DNA from: Janthinobacterium silvisoli
Lineage (GTDB): Bacteria; Pseudomonadota; Gammaproteobacteria; Burkholderiales; Burkholderiaceae_D
Assembly: GCF_014200725.1 (NCBI RefSeq)
Contig: NZ_JACHCL010000006.1
Location: 186,001-250,000, forward strand
DNA: 64,000 nucleotides
Direction of reading: 5' to 3'
Shown here: piece after piece, positions 27,087 to 36,243 of the stretch
Numbering within the stretch: the first letter of the stretch is position 1
How the letters are laid out: the number at the start of each line of letters is the position of its first letter
The notes under the pieces: generated by a model
The model's database searches: none
What the model saw: only the letters and a program-made list of their open reading frames with translations
Told to the model about the DNA's origin: nothing
Program-made: the position numbers and the translations under genes

Positions 27087-28223
27087 CTACAGCTCGTCGA
27101 GCGAATACAGGCGGCGATGTTCACGGATCGCATAACGGTCCGTCATGCCGGCGATATAGTCAGCGATCTTGCGCGCCTGTTTGCTGGCATCCCCTTCTTT
27201 CAGTTGGTAGTCGGGGGGGAGCAGGGCCGGATCGCCCATGAAAACGTCATACAGCTCGCGCACGATGCGGCTGGCCTTTACGCGCATGCGGTTGACCTGG
27301 TAGTGGCGGTACAGATTGGCCCGTAAAAGGCGTTTCAGCTCGGTGGCGTCGCGGCGCATGGCGTCTGAAAAACGAATCAATGGCGGGCTGGTGCGCACTT
27401 CGTCCACACTGCGCGGCGCCGCATCTTCCAGCAATGACGTCGAAGTGACGATCAAATCGTCAGCCAGTGCCGTAATCAATCGGCGCAAGGTTTCATAGAT
27501 AGCGCGCCGGCCCGACAAGCCTGGGAATGCGGTCTGCACGTCGCGCCACAGACGGCCAAAGAATTCCACTTCTTCCAGCTGTGCGATGGTGATCAGGCCG
27601 GAACGCAAGCCATCGTCGATATCGTGGCTGTTGTAGGCAATTTCATCGGCCAGGTTGGTCAACTGCGCCTCCAGCGTCGGCTGGGTGCGGTCGATAAAAC
27701 GCTGGGCCACCGGCCCCAGTTCGCGCGCATGGGCCAGCGAGCAGTGTTTCAAGATGCCTTCGCGCGTCTCGAACATCAGGTTCAAGCCGTCGAAGGCGCC
27801 GTAGTGCTCTTCCAGCGTATCGACCACGCGCAGGCTTTGCAGGTTATGCTCGAAGCCGCCATGGTCCTTCATGCATTCATTGAGCACGTCCTGGCCCACG
27901 TGGCCGAATGGCGTGTGGCCCAGGTCGTGCGCCAGCGCGATGGCTTCCACCAGATCTTCATTCAGCCGCAGGTTGCGCGCGATCGAACGGCCGATCTGCG
28001 CCACTTCCAGGCTGTGCGTCAGACGCGTGCGGAACAGATCGCCTTCGTGGTTGAGAAAAACCTGGGTCTTGTATTCCAGGCGGCGAAACGCCGAGGAATG
28101 GATGATGCGGTCGCGATCGCGCTGGAACTGGCTGCGCGAGGCATGCGGCGCCTCGGCAAAACGACGTCCCTGCCCCTGTGCCGAATGGGCGGCATAGGGA
28201 GAGAGGAAGTCTTCGGGTAGCAT
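27087..28223 (-). CDS. dgt: Deoxyguanosinetriphosphate triphosphohydrolase-like protein
   Basis: HD-domain hydrolase that splits dNTPs, usually dGTP, to deoxynucleoside and tripolyphosphate. The 378-residue protein shows [38 protein letters not shown] with the first metal histidine, the HD pair in [21 protein letters not shown], and [14 protein letters not shown] with the last Asp. It matches the shorter bacterial type rather than E. coli Dgt (505 residues), so the substrate range may differ. The ATG follows the aroKB stop with no gap (TAAATG), so it is coupled to it. Confidence 0.9.
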   Translation of the reverse strand: MLPEDFLSPYAAHSAQGQGRRFAEAPHASRSQFQRDRDRIIHSSAFRRLEYKTQVFLNHEGDLFRTRLTHSLEVAQIGRSIARNLRLNEDLVEAIALAHDLGHTPFGHVGQDVLNECMKDHGGFEHNLQSLRVVDTLEEHYGAFDGLNLMFETREGILKHCSLAHARELGPVAQRFIDRTQPTLEAQLTNLADEIAYNSHDIDDGLRSGLITIAQLEEVEFFGRLWRDVQTAFPGLSGRRAIYETLRRLITALADDLIVTSTSLLEDAAPRSVDEVRTSPPLIRFSDAMRRDATELKRLLRANLYRHYQVNRMRVKASRIVRELYDVFMGDPALLPPDYQLKEGDASKQARKIADYIAGMTDRYAIREHRRLYSLDEL

Positions 28224-29885
28224 TTACGCCACTCCGGCGGCCAGGGTGGCCAATACCAGTTCGTGCGGCGCCGACGTAATCTGCGGGCTGCCCAGCGGTT
28301 TGAGCAAGATGAACTTGATGGCGCCGCCTTCGTTCTTCTTGTCCACTTCCATCAGTTCCAGCCAGCGCTCCACGCCCAGGTCCGGCGCCTTGACCGGCAG
28401 GCCGGCCGCAGCGACCAGATTGCGCACGCGATCGACAGCCGCCTGGTCGATATAACCCATGCGGCACGACAGGTCGGCCGCCATCACCATGCCGCAGCCG
28501 ACGGCTTCGCCGTGCAGCCAGTGGCCGTAGCCCAGGCCCGCTTCAATGGCGTGGCCGAAAGTGTGGCCAAAGTTCAGGATGGCGCGCAGGCCGCCTTCAC
28601 GTTCATCCTGGCGCACCACGTCGGCCTTGATTTCGCACGAACGGGCGATCGCGTACGCCAGCGCGCCCTTGTCGCGCGCCATCAGCTTGGCGATATTGGC
28701 TTCGATCCAGTCGAAGAAGGCGCTGTCGATGATGGCGCCATGCTTGATCACTTCAGCCAGGCCAGCCGACAGTTCGCGCGCCGGCAGGGTTTCCAGGGTC
28801 GAGGTATCGGCGATCACGGCGCGCGGCTGATAAAACGCGCCGATCATGTTCTTGCCCAGCGGGTGGTTGATGCCCGTCTTGCCGCCGACGGAGGAATCGA
28901 CCTGCGCCAGCAAGGTGGTCGGCACTTGCACGAAACCGATGCCGCGCATATAGCTGGCCGCCGCATAACCGGTCAGGTCGCCGATCACGCCGCCGCCCAG
29001 CGCCACCAGGGTGGTCTTGCGGTCGCATTTGTTGGCCAGCAGCGCATCGAAGATCTGCATCAGGCTAGCCCAGTTTTTATATTCTTCACCGTCAGGCAGG
29101 ACGATGCTGATCACTTCGCGGCCATCGCCGGCCAGGGCTTTTTCCAGCCGCTCCAGGTATAGCGGAGCGACCGTGGTATTGGTGACGATGGCCACCTTGT
29201 GGCCATTGATATGGCGTACCAGTGCATCGGCGTCGGCCAGCAGGCCGGGGCCGATAGCGATCGGATAACTGCGTTCGTCGAGATCTACGCTCAACAACAT
29301 TTTGGATTGCTCGTTCATCGAAGGCTCTGCATGAATGACGCAGTTGGGCGAAGCCTCGCATTCAAGGCTGGCCAGCTGCATCAGGATAGTCTGAACCATC
29401 GATTGTACGTTAGGACGGCCGGTGTCGATCACGATGTCGGCCACTTCCATGTAATACGGTTCGCGTTCAGCCGTCAATTCTTCCAGTTTTTTGCGCGGGT
29501 CGGCCGTTTGCAACAGGGGACGGTTCTTGTCATGGCTGGTGCGGACCAGGATGTTGTTGACGCTGGCCCGCAGGTAGACCACAGTGCCCCGCTCCTTCAA
29601 AAAGGCGCGGCTCTCGGCATTGAGGATGGCGCCGCCGCCCGTGGCCATGACAATACCCTCCTGCCCGCTCAGGTCGCGTATCACCTCCGCTTCGCGGCGG
29701 CGAAAGCAGGGTTCACCCTCGATTTCAAAGATCCACGGTATCGAGGCCCCGGTACGGGCTTCGATCTCGTGGTCGGAATCGACAAAGCGCAAGCCCAGCT
29801 TGCGGGCCAGGATGCGCCCGATCGTGGTCTTGCCTGCGCCCATGAGGCCGACAAGGAAAATATTGCTGTTAGAAATTTCGGACAC
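28224..29885 (-). CDS. aroKB: Bifunctional shikimate kinase / 3-dehydroquinate synthase (AroK-AroB fusion)
   Basis: One 553-residue frame carries two shikimate-pathway enzymes. Residues 1-175 are shikimate kinase: P-loop [31 protein letters not shown] and ATGGGAIL. Residues 190-553 are 3-dehydroquinate synthase: [50 protein letters not shown] and [13 protein letters not shown] with metal-binding His and Glu. The linker is about 15 residues. Met190 (codon at 29318) looks like the former aroB start and could still allow internal initiation, though I see no ribosome site there. The gene starts with GTG; a stop lies four codons upstream. Confidence 0.95.
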   Translation of the reverse strand: MSEISNSNIFLVGLMGAGKTTIGRILARKLGLRFVDSDHEIEARTGASIPWIFEIEGEPCFRRREAEVIRDLSGQEGIVMATGGGAILNAESRAFLKERGTVVYLRASVNNILVRTSHDKNRPLLQTADPRKKLEELTAEREPYYMEVADIVIDTGRPNVQSMVQTILMQLASLECEASPNCVIHAEPSMNEQSKMLLSVDLDERSYPIAIGPGLLADADALVRHINGHKVAIVTNTTVAPLYLERLEKALAGDGREVISIVLPDGEEYKNWASLMQIFDALLANKCDRKTTLVALGGGVIGDLTGYAAASYMRGIGFVQVPTTLLAQVDSSVGGKTGINHPLGKNMIGAFYQPRAVIADTSTLETLPARELSAGLAEVIKHGAIIDSAFFDWIEANIAKLMARDKGALAYAIARSCEIKADVVRQDEREGGLRAILNFGHTFGHAIEAGLGYGHWLHGEAVGCGMVMAADLSCRMGYIDQAAVDRVRNLVAAAGLPVKAPDLGVERWLELMEVDKKNEGGAIKFILLKPLGSPQITSAPHELVLATLAAGVA

Positions 29886-29941
29886 TATTTGTATTCACTC
29901 AGGCGATAACCCTGTCTTTCCGCTATCGCCCTGTGGCTCCA

Positions 29942-32197
29942 TTATTGGCATGTGAACGTCAGTTTAAACGGATAGCTGGTAGTTAGTAAATGCGGGGTTG
30001 TTACATTCACATTGAATGTAGCCACTCCCGGGGTACATGGCTGGCCTGCCGGACTGGTGATGGTCACGAGGTGACTCGTTCCCTGATAAGTAGCCGGTGG
30101 CACAGACCTATCCGGGAACGCTTTCTGCACGGTTGCAGGCGAGACCCCGCCACTGGCTGCGCGCACGATATTGGCGACCTCAACAATAGTTCCACTCGGC
30201 ATGGGATTATTGTTGACATCATTGATCTGCAAGCTAAATACCAGCGGCACGTTCCAGTTCACGGGGCCCAGGTCATTCACAACGCTCCCCGACGTCAATA
30301 CCGTGCCGCCATTGAGGAAAATCGTTCCCGGAGAGCTACCGCTGATAAAGAAATTCGTTTTGGCAAAGATGGGCGTGGCCGTGCCGTCGCTGGTACTGGC
30401 GCAAATCGTGGCAACCCCAGTACGCGGATTGTCATCGCTACCCAGGGGTCCATTGCAGACCGTGGCTGGCGTGTTCTTCGTGGGGTTACGCGGCGCCTGT
30501 GCACGGAAATCCACCGTACATGAACCATTGATAGAATTACAGCCGCCTCTGCTTGCGCTACCCACAACACCGATATTGCTTTGGAATACCACAGGCGTGC
30601 CATCGGCAACGGGATTGCCGAACTTGTCGCCCATCGCAACGGTCACCAAAGCGGACGGAGTGGCGCCATTCGCATCGATAGTCCAACCCTCCACATTGCT
30701 GTCGCTGATGGATATCGAAAACGCTTTCTGCACGGGCGTACCCGTCGAGACGACAATAGAGTCCGACAAGGTGGAGACGTTCGTATTATCTATCTTGGCC
30801 TGGATACGGAAAGATAAAGGCGTAGAACCCGACATGACGCTGGTAGTCACTTCGCCATTCGCATCGGTGGTGCCATAGAGAGGACTCAAGCCGATATCTG
30901 CATTCTCATCTGTCTTGGCAAAGCGCACCGTCAAACCAGGCAAGGGATTGTTGAAGGTATCGAAAACACGGAATTTCAAGGTCGCGCTTTCACTGCGCAA
31001 CAAGCCGCCCTGGCCTTTGATGACGATGGATTTATCGGTTGGCACAGCCGAATAGAACTGGATGGACGCTAGCTGCGGTGCGGCAATCTGCAGGGTCGCG
31101 CTACGGCTGCCTGCCACGCCGCTGGCGGTGGCTGAAATCACATCGCTTACGCCGCAGCCCTGGTCGCGATAGACGGCGCGGGCACTGCCATTGGCCGTTT
31201 GCACGACGGCAGCAAAAGTGGCTTTGCCAGCGGTCACACAAGACGAGCTGAAATTGACGGCCAGGCTTTGATCCGTATATTTCGCGCTGCCGGATAATAC
31301 GTCCAGGGAAACCTGGGTCGAACCATAGGCATCCAGCGATGGCGTATCGAAGACGATATTGCCGAACGTCAGCGTCGTGGCGCCCACGACAAAGTTGATT
31401 GTGCTGGTCGAGGTCGTTCCATTCAAGACGACGGCCGCTGTCAGGCTACCTGCACCACCCACAGCCAGGCTGACGGGGCGCAATATCACGCGCGCTTCGC
31501 CGTTAGCATCACTTAATGCAGAACCGGCGGAAGGCGACAAGGTCGCCAGATTATTATCTGCGGCAAACACAACCAGGGCATTTGGCAATAATTTGCCATC
31601 CTGATCCTTGACGGTAGCTACCGCCGTCAAGGGCGTGGCACTCGACAGCGCGTTACTGGTACCACCCGCTGCATTCAACAAGGCGACGCTGATGCTGGCT
31701 TTGGAAGCGACCGTGGCAGCAATTTGATAATTGGCTTCGGCACTCACCGCCACGCCTGCAGTGGTCACGCTGGCCGTCACTTTACCGGCGCCGCTAGCCG
31801 TATTGCTGGCAGGACGCATGGTGACCGTAGCGATACCCTTGGCATCCGTCAAAGCCGTACCGCTGCTGGGCGCCAACACGACCAGGCTGGCATCGGCGAC
31901 AAAGGTCACCAGCGCATTGGACACGCCCGCTCCGTTCTTGTCCAACACCGCTACCCTGGCGGTCAATGGCGCACTGCTGCTGATGGTATTACTGCTTTGC
32001 CCTGTTGCATTGAGCAAGCTGATAGCCATTGTTGCCGGAACACCAGCCGCCGTACCACCACCACCACCACCACCGCTGCCACCATCGAGGGACGGATCAC
32101 CGCCGCCACCACCACAGGCGGCAAGAAAAGCGCTCAGGGCCAGCAAGGCCAGCCAATGTATTGCCTGATTCCAGTATTTATTCCGCATGATCAACAT
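29942..32197 (-). CDS. Large Ig-like (invasin/Big_1-type) repeat lipoprotein
   Basis: Surface or periplasmic lipoprotein of 751 residues with no assigned function. The signal ends in the lipobox LAAC, followed by a glycine-rich tether encoded in part by seven GGT codons (32054-32074). The body is a series of beta-sandwich repeats: two close ones at about 50-160 and 165-275 (pattern PLTARVAVLDKNGAGVSNALVTF and PLTAVATVKDQDGKLLPNALVVF), then further diverged ones. Each has the Big_1 pattern of a variable start, an ALVxF strand and a DANG/DAKG turn. An ATG at 32188 is an alternative start. It sits between pilQ and aroKB, where most relatives have no gene, and might be an adhesin or pilus-associated protein (inference). 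Confidence 0.8.
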   Translation of the reverse strand: MLIMRNKYWNQAIHWLALLALSAFLAACGGGGGDPSLDGGSGGGGGGGTAAGVPATMAISLLNATGQSSNTISSSAPLTARVAVLDKNGAGVSNALVTFVADASLVVLAPSSGTALTDAKGIATVTMRPASNTASGAGKVTASVTTAGVAVSAEANYQIAATVASKASISVALLNAAGGTSNALSSATPLTAVATVKDQDGKLLPNALVVFAADNNLATLSPSAGSALSDANGEARVILRPVSLAVGGAGSLTAAVVLNGTTSTSTINFVVGATTLTFGNIVFDTPSLDAYGSTQVSLDVLSGSAKYTDQSLAVNFSSSCVTAGKATFAAVVQTANGSARAVYRDQGCGVSDVISATASGVAGSRSATLQIAAPQLASIQFYSAVPTDKSIVIKGQGGLLRSESATLKFRVFDTFNNPLPGLTVRFAKTDENADIGLSPLYGTTDANGEVTTSVMSGSTPLSFRIQAKIDNTNVSTLSDSIVVSTGTPVQKAFSISISDSNVEGWTIDANGATPSALVTVAMGDKFGNPVADGTPVVFQSNIGVVGSASRGGCNSINGSCTVDFRAQAPRNPTKNTPATVCNGPLGSDDNPRTGVATICASTSDGTATPIFAKTNFFISGSSPGTIFLNGGTVLTSGSVVNDLGPVNWNVPLVFSLQINDVNNNPMPSGTIVEVANIVRAASGGVSPATVQKAFPDRSVPPATYQGTSHLVTITSPAGQPCTPGVATFNVNVTTPHLLTTSYPFKLTFTCQ
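32054..32074. repeat. Seven-unit ACC/GGT triplet repeat
   Basis: Seven perfect ACC units on the plus strand encode a glycine run just after the lipidated cysteine of the Ig-repeat lipoprotein. Slippage would change tether length in whole residues and not the frame. Confidence 0.85.
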
Positions 32198-32257
32198 CAG
32201 TCCGCTTTCGTCTGTATTGTTACTTACTGCTTATTAACTAAACGCAAAGACGAAACA

Positions 32258-33679
32258 TTAACGCTTTGGTGGCCGATCTGCTACTATTTTCGGCGTAATA
32301 AACACCATCAGCTCGGTTTTTTCCTGGCTACGGCCCGTACTGCGAAAAAAAACACCGAGCAGCGGGATGTCGCCCAGCAGCGGCACCTTGGTTTCCGTGC
32401 TCCGTTCGGACTGCTGATAAATGCCGCCCAGCACAACCGTGCCGCCATCTTCCACCATCACCTGCGTCTTCACGTGCTTGGTGTCGATGGCGAAGCCGGA
32501 ACGCGTTTCCTGACCTACGCTATCCTTGTTGACATCCACTTCCAGCACCACATTGCCATCTGGCGTGATGTGCGGCGTCACTTCCAGGCGCAGATTGGCC
32601 TTGCGGAACGTGATCGAGGTAGCGCCGCTGCTGGTGGCCACCTGATACGGCAATTCGATGCCTTGCTCGATCAGCGCCAGCACTTTGTCGGCCGTCACCA
32701 CGCGGGGGCTGGAAATGATCTTGCCCTTGCCATCGGCTTCCAGCGCCGACAATTCCAGGTTCAGGAAACGGTTGGCGCCGGCTGAAAACAGGCTCAGGGC
32801 AAAACTGGAGGCCGGCAAGCCGTTGATGCTGGCTGCAGGCAAATTGACAAATTGCGTGTTGGGCACAAATACACCATTGCCCGCCACCGTTTGCCCGGTC
32901 GCCTCGCCCACGCCCACATAGTTGCCGCCCACCACCACGCGGCGTCCGTTGGAACCGATTGGAAAACCAGCTAACCCTCCCTGCGCCAGGCTCTGGTCGG
33001 AAAACCCCAGGCGGGCACCGAGGTTACGGCTGAAACTATCGTTCGCCTCGACGATGCGCGCCTCGATCAGCACTTGGCGCGTAGGGATATCGGTCTTGCT
33101 GATCAAGAGGCGTATCTGTTCCAGACGCGCCGGTACGTCGGTGACGAACAGCTGGTTGGTGCGCGGCTCGATCAGCACGCTGCCACGGCGCGACAGTATG
33201 CGGCTGCGGCCCTCGCCCGCATCGAGATTGAACACGCTGCGGAACGCCTCGGCCTTCTGGTAATTGAGCTGGAAGATGGCCGATTCCAGGGGTTCCAGTT
33301 CCGCGATCTGCGCGCGCTGTTCCAGTTCCAGTTTTTCACGCGCCAATATCTCTTCACGCGGTGCAATCCACAACACATTACCGCTGCGCCGCACATCCAG
33401 TCCCTTCGCTTGCAACACTACATCGAGCGCCTGGTCCCAGGGGAGGTTGCGCAAACGCAAGGTGATATTGCCGGCCACGCTATCGCTGGCGACGATGTTT
33501 TGCCCGGACACATCGGCCAGCACATGCAGGGCCGACCTGACGGCGATGTTCTGGAAATCGACGGAAATGTTTTCTCCCACATACAGCCGCGGCGCCGTGA
33601 CATGCACCACGCCTTCTTGCGCAGCGGGAACCACGCCATGCAGCGCCAGCAGCAACATGAGCAGACAGCGCGGCGTCAT
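32258..33679 (-). CDS. pilQ: Type IV pilus secretin PilQ, short form
   Basis: PilQ forms the outer-membrane pore for type IV pili. The 473-residue protein has a signal peptide, an N0/STN-type domain (ISVDFQNIAVRSALHVLADVSGQNIVASD), an N1-like secretin domain (IFQLNYQKAEAFRSVF) and a full secretin domain ending in VPLLGDIPLLGVFFRS and ELMVFITPKIV. Compared with usual PilQ of about 700 residues it lacks the N-terminal AMIN domains that bind peptidoglycan. Its start overlaps the pilOP stop (ATGA). Residues after the secretin domain are few and basic (ADRPPKR). Confidence 0.92.
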   Translation of the reverse strand: MTPRCLLMLLLALHGVVPAAQEGVVHVTAPRLYVGENISVDFQNIAVRSALHVLADVSGQNIVASDSVAGNITLRLRNLPWDQALDVVLQAKGLDVRRSGNVLWIAPREEILAREKLELEQRAQIAELEPLESAIFQLNYQKAEAFRSVFNLDAGEGRSRILSRRGSVLIEPRTNQLFVTDVPARLEQIRLLISKTDIPTRQVLIEARIVEANDSFSRNLGARLGFSDQSLAQGGLAGFPIGSNGRRVVVGGNYVGVGEATGQTVAGNGVFVPNTQFVNLPAASINGLPASSFALSLFSAGANRFLNLELSALEADGKGKIISSPRVVTADKVLALIEQGIELPYQVATSSGATSITFRKANLRLEVTPHITPDGNVVLEVDVNKDSVGQETRSGFAIDTKHVKTQVMVEDGGTVVLGGIYQQSERSTETKVPLLGDIPLLGVFFRSTGRSQEKTELMVFITPKIVADRPPKR

Positions 33680-34704
33680 GGCTGCGCCTCCGCGATGATC
33701 GGCTTGATCACCTTGCCAGCTTGCACCTCGATGCCGCCGCGCCGCTCGCGCCAGGCGCCGTTTGCTTCCTGCAACACTTCACGATAGCGCAGGCCCTGCT
33801 CGCTGATCTCCGTCACCAGGCCATGGTCGTGGCCCAGGTGCTGGCCAACAACGACCACATGCACGCGCCCACCCGCTTGCAGCAGCGCACTCAGGCGGCC
33901 TTCGTGGCGCACGCTGCCTACCATGGTCATCTCCGATAACGCCACGCTTTCCAGTGCTTCGCGCGGGCGCTTCAAATCGGGCGCCGCAACGGCATTCTGC
34001 GTAGCGGCCACCGCCTGCACGGCGGCACCGAAGGGGTCTGGCAAGTCGGCAGCATCGTAATCGAGCGCAGGCGCCACTACGTGCGGCACTGGCATGGACT
34101 GCGTCTTTACCGGAAGCAATTTAGCCTGCGCCGCCAGCTCAGTTGCATCGGGCAGGCGGTAGGCGTGCAGCACCGCATCCAGGGTCAATACGCCGTCATT
34201 TCCTGCGACCAAGGCCAGCTCGTGCACCGTGACGATGCGGGGCAGCCGCGCCAGATCCGCTGTAAAAGCGCCAATGGCGTGGTAGCCCCCGCGCAACTGC
34301 ACGGCGATGGGCAAAGCTACATAATGGCTTGGCAGCGTTGCCGGTATCGCTGGCCCCGGTTTGAACAGCGCAAAATGCAAGCCCCTCGCCAGGCCCGCCT
34401 GATTGATGCTCGATAGCAAGTCGGCCATCTCTTGCTGGCGCGGCAGTTGCTGCTCCAGCCTGGCCAGCGTGGCAGCGGCCTGCCGCTGCCCGGCGCGCAG
34501 TGCTGGCAGCCGGCCTGCCTTCACTTGCGCCAGCTGATGCGCCACGCGCAAACGTGCCTCCTCTGCCTGCGCCGCCTGCAAGGTCTCGGCCAGGCGGCCG
34601 AGCCAGGCCACATACACGACTACAGCCATCAAGGCGCCCAGCAAACCGGCGCACACCAGGCGACTCGACAACGGCCAGCTAGCCGCTACTTTCAGGCTCA
34701 ACAT
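33676..34704 (-). CDS. Fused type IV pilus alignment protein PilO-PilP
   Basis: One 342-residue frame appears to hold both PilO and PilP. Residues 1-190 fit PilO: one membrane helix (about 16-34), a coiled coil (AETLQAAQAEEARLRVAHQLAQV) and a ferredoxin-like domain (LPIAVQLRGGYHAIGAFTADLARLPRIVTV). After a Pro/Ala linker, residues 220-342 fit PilP: DLPDPFGAAV, LESVALSEMTMVGSVRHEGRLSALLQAGGRVHVVVVGQHLGHDHGLVTEIS. PilP is normally a separate inner-membrane lipoprotein; here it has no lipobox and would be held by the PilO helix. A strong AGGAGG precedes the ATG at 34704. Confidence 0.85.
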   Translation of the reverse strand: MLSLKVAASWPLSSRLVCAGLLGALMAVVVYVAWLGRLAETLQAAQAEEARLRVAHQLAQVKAGRLPALRAGQRQAAATLARLEQQLPRQQEMADLLSSINQAGLARGLHFALFKPGPAIPATLPSHYVALPIAVQLRGGYHAIGAFTADLARLPRIVTVHELALVAGNDGVLTLDAVLHAYRLPDATELAAQAKLLPVKTQSMPVPHVVAPALDYDAADLPDPFGAAVQAVAATQNAVAAPDLKRPREALESVALSEMTMVGSVRHEGRLSALLQAGGRVHVVVVGQHLGHDHGLVTEISEQGLRYREVLQEANGAWRERRGGIEVQAGKVIKPIIAEAQP

Positions 34705-34723
34705 ATCGTTCCTCCTGTTAGTG

Positions 34724-35296
34724 CTACGGGCCGGCCAGTTTCAGCTGCACCGTCAGCTCCACGGCGCCCTCGCCCATGCCTTGTTTCGCATGCGCCGGCA
34801 CGCGCACTTCCAGCAACTCGGGGGCAGAGTGCGGCGCCGCCTTCCCCAGCGCCAGCAGCAGGGCCGAGACTTTTTCCTGCGATACGGCTTGGCCCTGCAA
34901 ACGCAAACGGCTTCCATCCTGATGCAGGCTGTGCAGGACCACGCCCTCGGGCAGTACACGCGCCAGCATGGCAAACATGGCGACCCAGGCATTGCGCTCT
35001 TCTTGTAGCTGTGCAATCGCCGCCTGGCGCGCCGCCAGCGCTTGCGTTTCGCGCTGCACGGCTTGCCCGGTGGCGATGGCCTTGTCCGACTGCTGCATGG
35101 CTTGCCGCCACCCTTCCTGGCGCTGGGTCATGCGCTCCAGGCTGAACTGCATCCACGCGCCCGTGCCCAGCGCCAGCAGCAGGCCCAGCAAGGCACCACC
35201 GCCCAGCAGGCGCAAGCAAGCCTGCTCGCGCCGCTTGCGTGCCATGGCCCGGTGCGGCAAGAGATTGATATGCGCGCCCTGCGTCGCCGCCTTCAT
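34724..35296 (-). CDS. pilN: Type IV pilus assembly protein PilN
   Basis: PilN is a bitopic inner-membrane protein that binds PilM through its short cytoplasmic N-terminus and PilO in the periplasm. The N-terminus contains INLLPHR, the PilM-binding motif INLLP. A membrane helix (LLGGGALLGLLLALGTGAW) and a coiled coil precede a ferredoxin-like fold. Length is 190 residues. The ATG at 35296 overlaps the pilM stop by ATGA; the longer frame upstream lies inside pilM and is rejected. Confidence 0.92.
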   Translation of the reverse strand: MKAATQGAHINLLPHRAMARKRREQACLRLLGGGALLGLLLALGTGAWMQFSLERMTQRQEGWRQAMQQSDKAIATGQAVQRETQALAARQAAIAQLQEERNAWVAMFAMLARVLPEGVVLHSLHQDGSRLRLQGQAVSQEKVSALLLALGKAAPHSAPELLEVRVPAHAKQGMGEGAVELTVQLKLAGP

Positions 35297-35949
35297 CCTG
35301 CATACCTGTGCATGGCCAGCCCCCAGGCCAGCTGATAGGCTGCACCATCGGGCAGATCGCGCCATCCTCCCTGGGCCACGGCCGCCTGCAGCGCCAGCAC
35401 TTCGCTATCCATGATGACCGCATGCAAGCCTGCTACCTTGACCGCGTCGAGGCGGCGTTGCACATTGGCACGCCGCGCAATCACCAGCAGCACATCGATT
35501 TCCTCGCCGCTGCCAGCAGGCCCCAGTATGCAAAAATCCAGGCTCGCGTCTTCGAGGGCAAACGGCATGTATTGCGCCGCTTCCAGTTCCACCAGGATTT
35601 CCAGCTGCTCGTCCGGCAAGCCGGCCGGCAGGCGCACCGTCTGCGTGATCAGGGCCGCGCCCGGCATGGCCAGCGCCACCCGTACGCAGGCGCTGCCGCT
35701 GCTGGACCAGGCCTGGCGCACGGCGGCAGCCATGCCATCGATATCTTCCACGCTGCCCTCATACATCACGCCTGGGTCTACCTGCGCCACGCCGCGATGA
35801 GGGCAAGTCCAGCGCCCGCGCCGTCTATGCAACTCAACCACGCGCACGGCTTGCTCTCCCATGTCCATGCCCAGCAAGCTTCCCCCCATGAGGGCACGCA
35901 TCGTTCGCCACAGCCGTCTGTAATTGCTGCTTTCTGGAATGATTTTCAT
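35293..35949 (-). CDS. pilM: Type IV pilus assembly protein PilM, internally shortened
   Basis: PilM is an actin-like ATP-binding protein on the cytoplasmic side of the pilus machine. The N-terminal half is clear: LLGMDMGEQAVRVVELHRR (phosphate loop), ALAMPGAALITQTVRLPAGLPDEQLEILVELEAAQYMPFALEDASLDF. After VIMDSEVLALQAAVAQ it jumps to the PilM C-terminal stretch GAAYQLAWGLAMHRYAG. About 130-140 residues present in Pseudomonas PilM (second phosphate and adenosine motifs) are absent. Total length is about 218 rather than about 350. A GTG at 35964 and ATGs at 35901 and 35889 are other possible starts. Confidence 0.85.
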   Translation of the reverse strand: MKIIPESSNYRRLWRTMRALMGGSLLGMDMGEQAVRVVELHRRRGRWTCPHRGVAQVDPGVMYEGSVEDIDGMAAAVRQAWSSSGSACVRVALAMPGAALITQTVRLPAGLPDEQLEILVELEAAQYMPFALEDASLDFCILGPAGSGEEIDVLLVIARRANVQRRLDAVKVAGLHAVIMDSEVLALQAAVAQGGWRDLPDGAAYQLAWGLAMHRYAG

Positions 35950-36243
35950 AGGAGAAATCACCACACAATAGTCGTCAACGTCAGAAATCCTAGTCTCTGT
36001 GGCCCGCGGCTGTAAATGGAATTTGCGCCTGCGGCTGCGGCACGTGACGGCTATCTGGCTCAGCCGTGATCTGGCGCAGATGAATTGTTACCAAATCCTT
36101 GTTGCCAGCGGGCGCAGACCAGCTTATATAGAGTAACGACAACATTGCACGCACCCTGCCAGGCGCCCAAGGTGCGCCGTGGCGCTGGCTAGCTCGCTTA
36201 TAATTGCCCCGCACAAATTGGCGCGCAAAATCAAACGAAAGAC
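35950..36243. promoter_or_regulatory. Divergent promoter region of pilM and PBP1A
   Basis: This 294-bp spacer separates the pil operon from the PBP1A gene. A perfect TATAAT lies at 36199-36204, 40 bp before the PBP1A start, but the -35 region at 17 bp is poor. No clear element was found for the pil side, and I see no gene in the spacer. Confidence 0.45.

Noticed and set aside
35293..35949. pilM as a pseudogene
   Set aside because: The frame is intact, both ends match PilM, and the ATGA overlap with pilN is kept. Internal shortening is more likely than decay.
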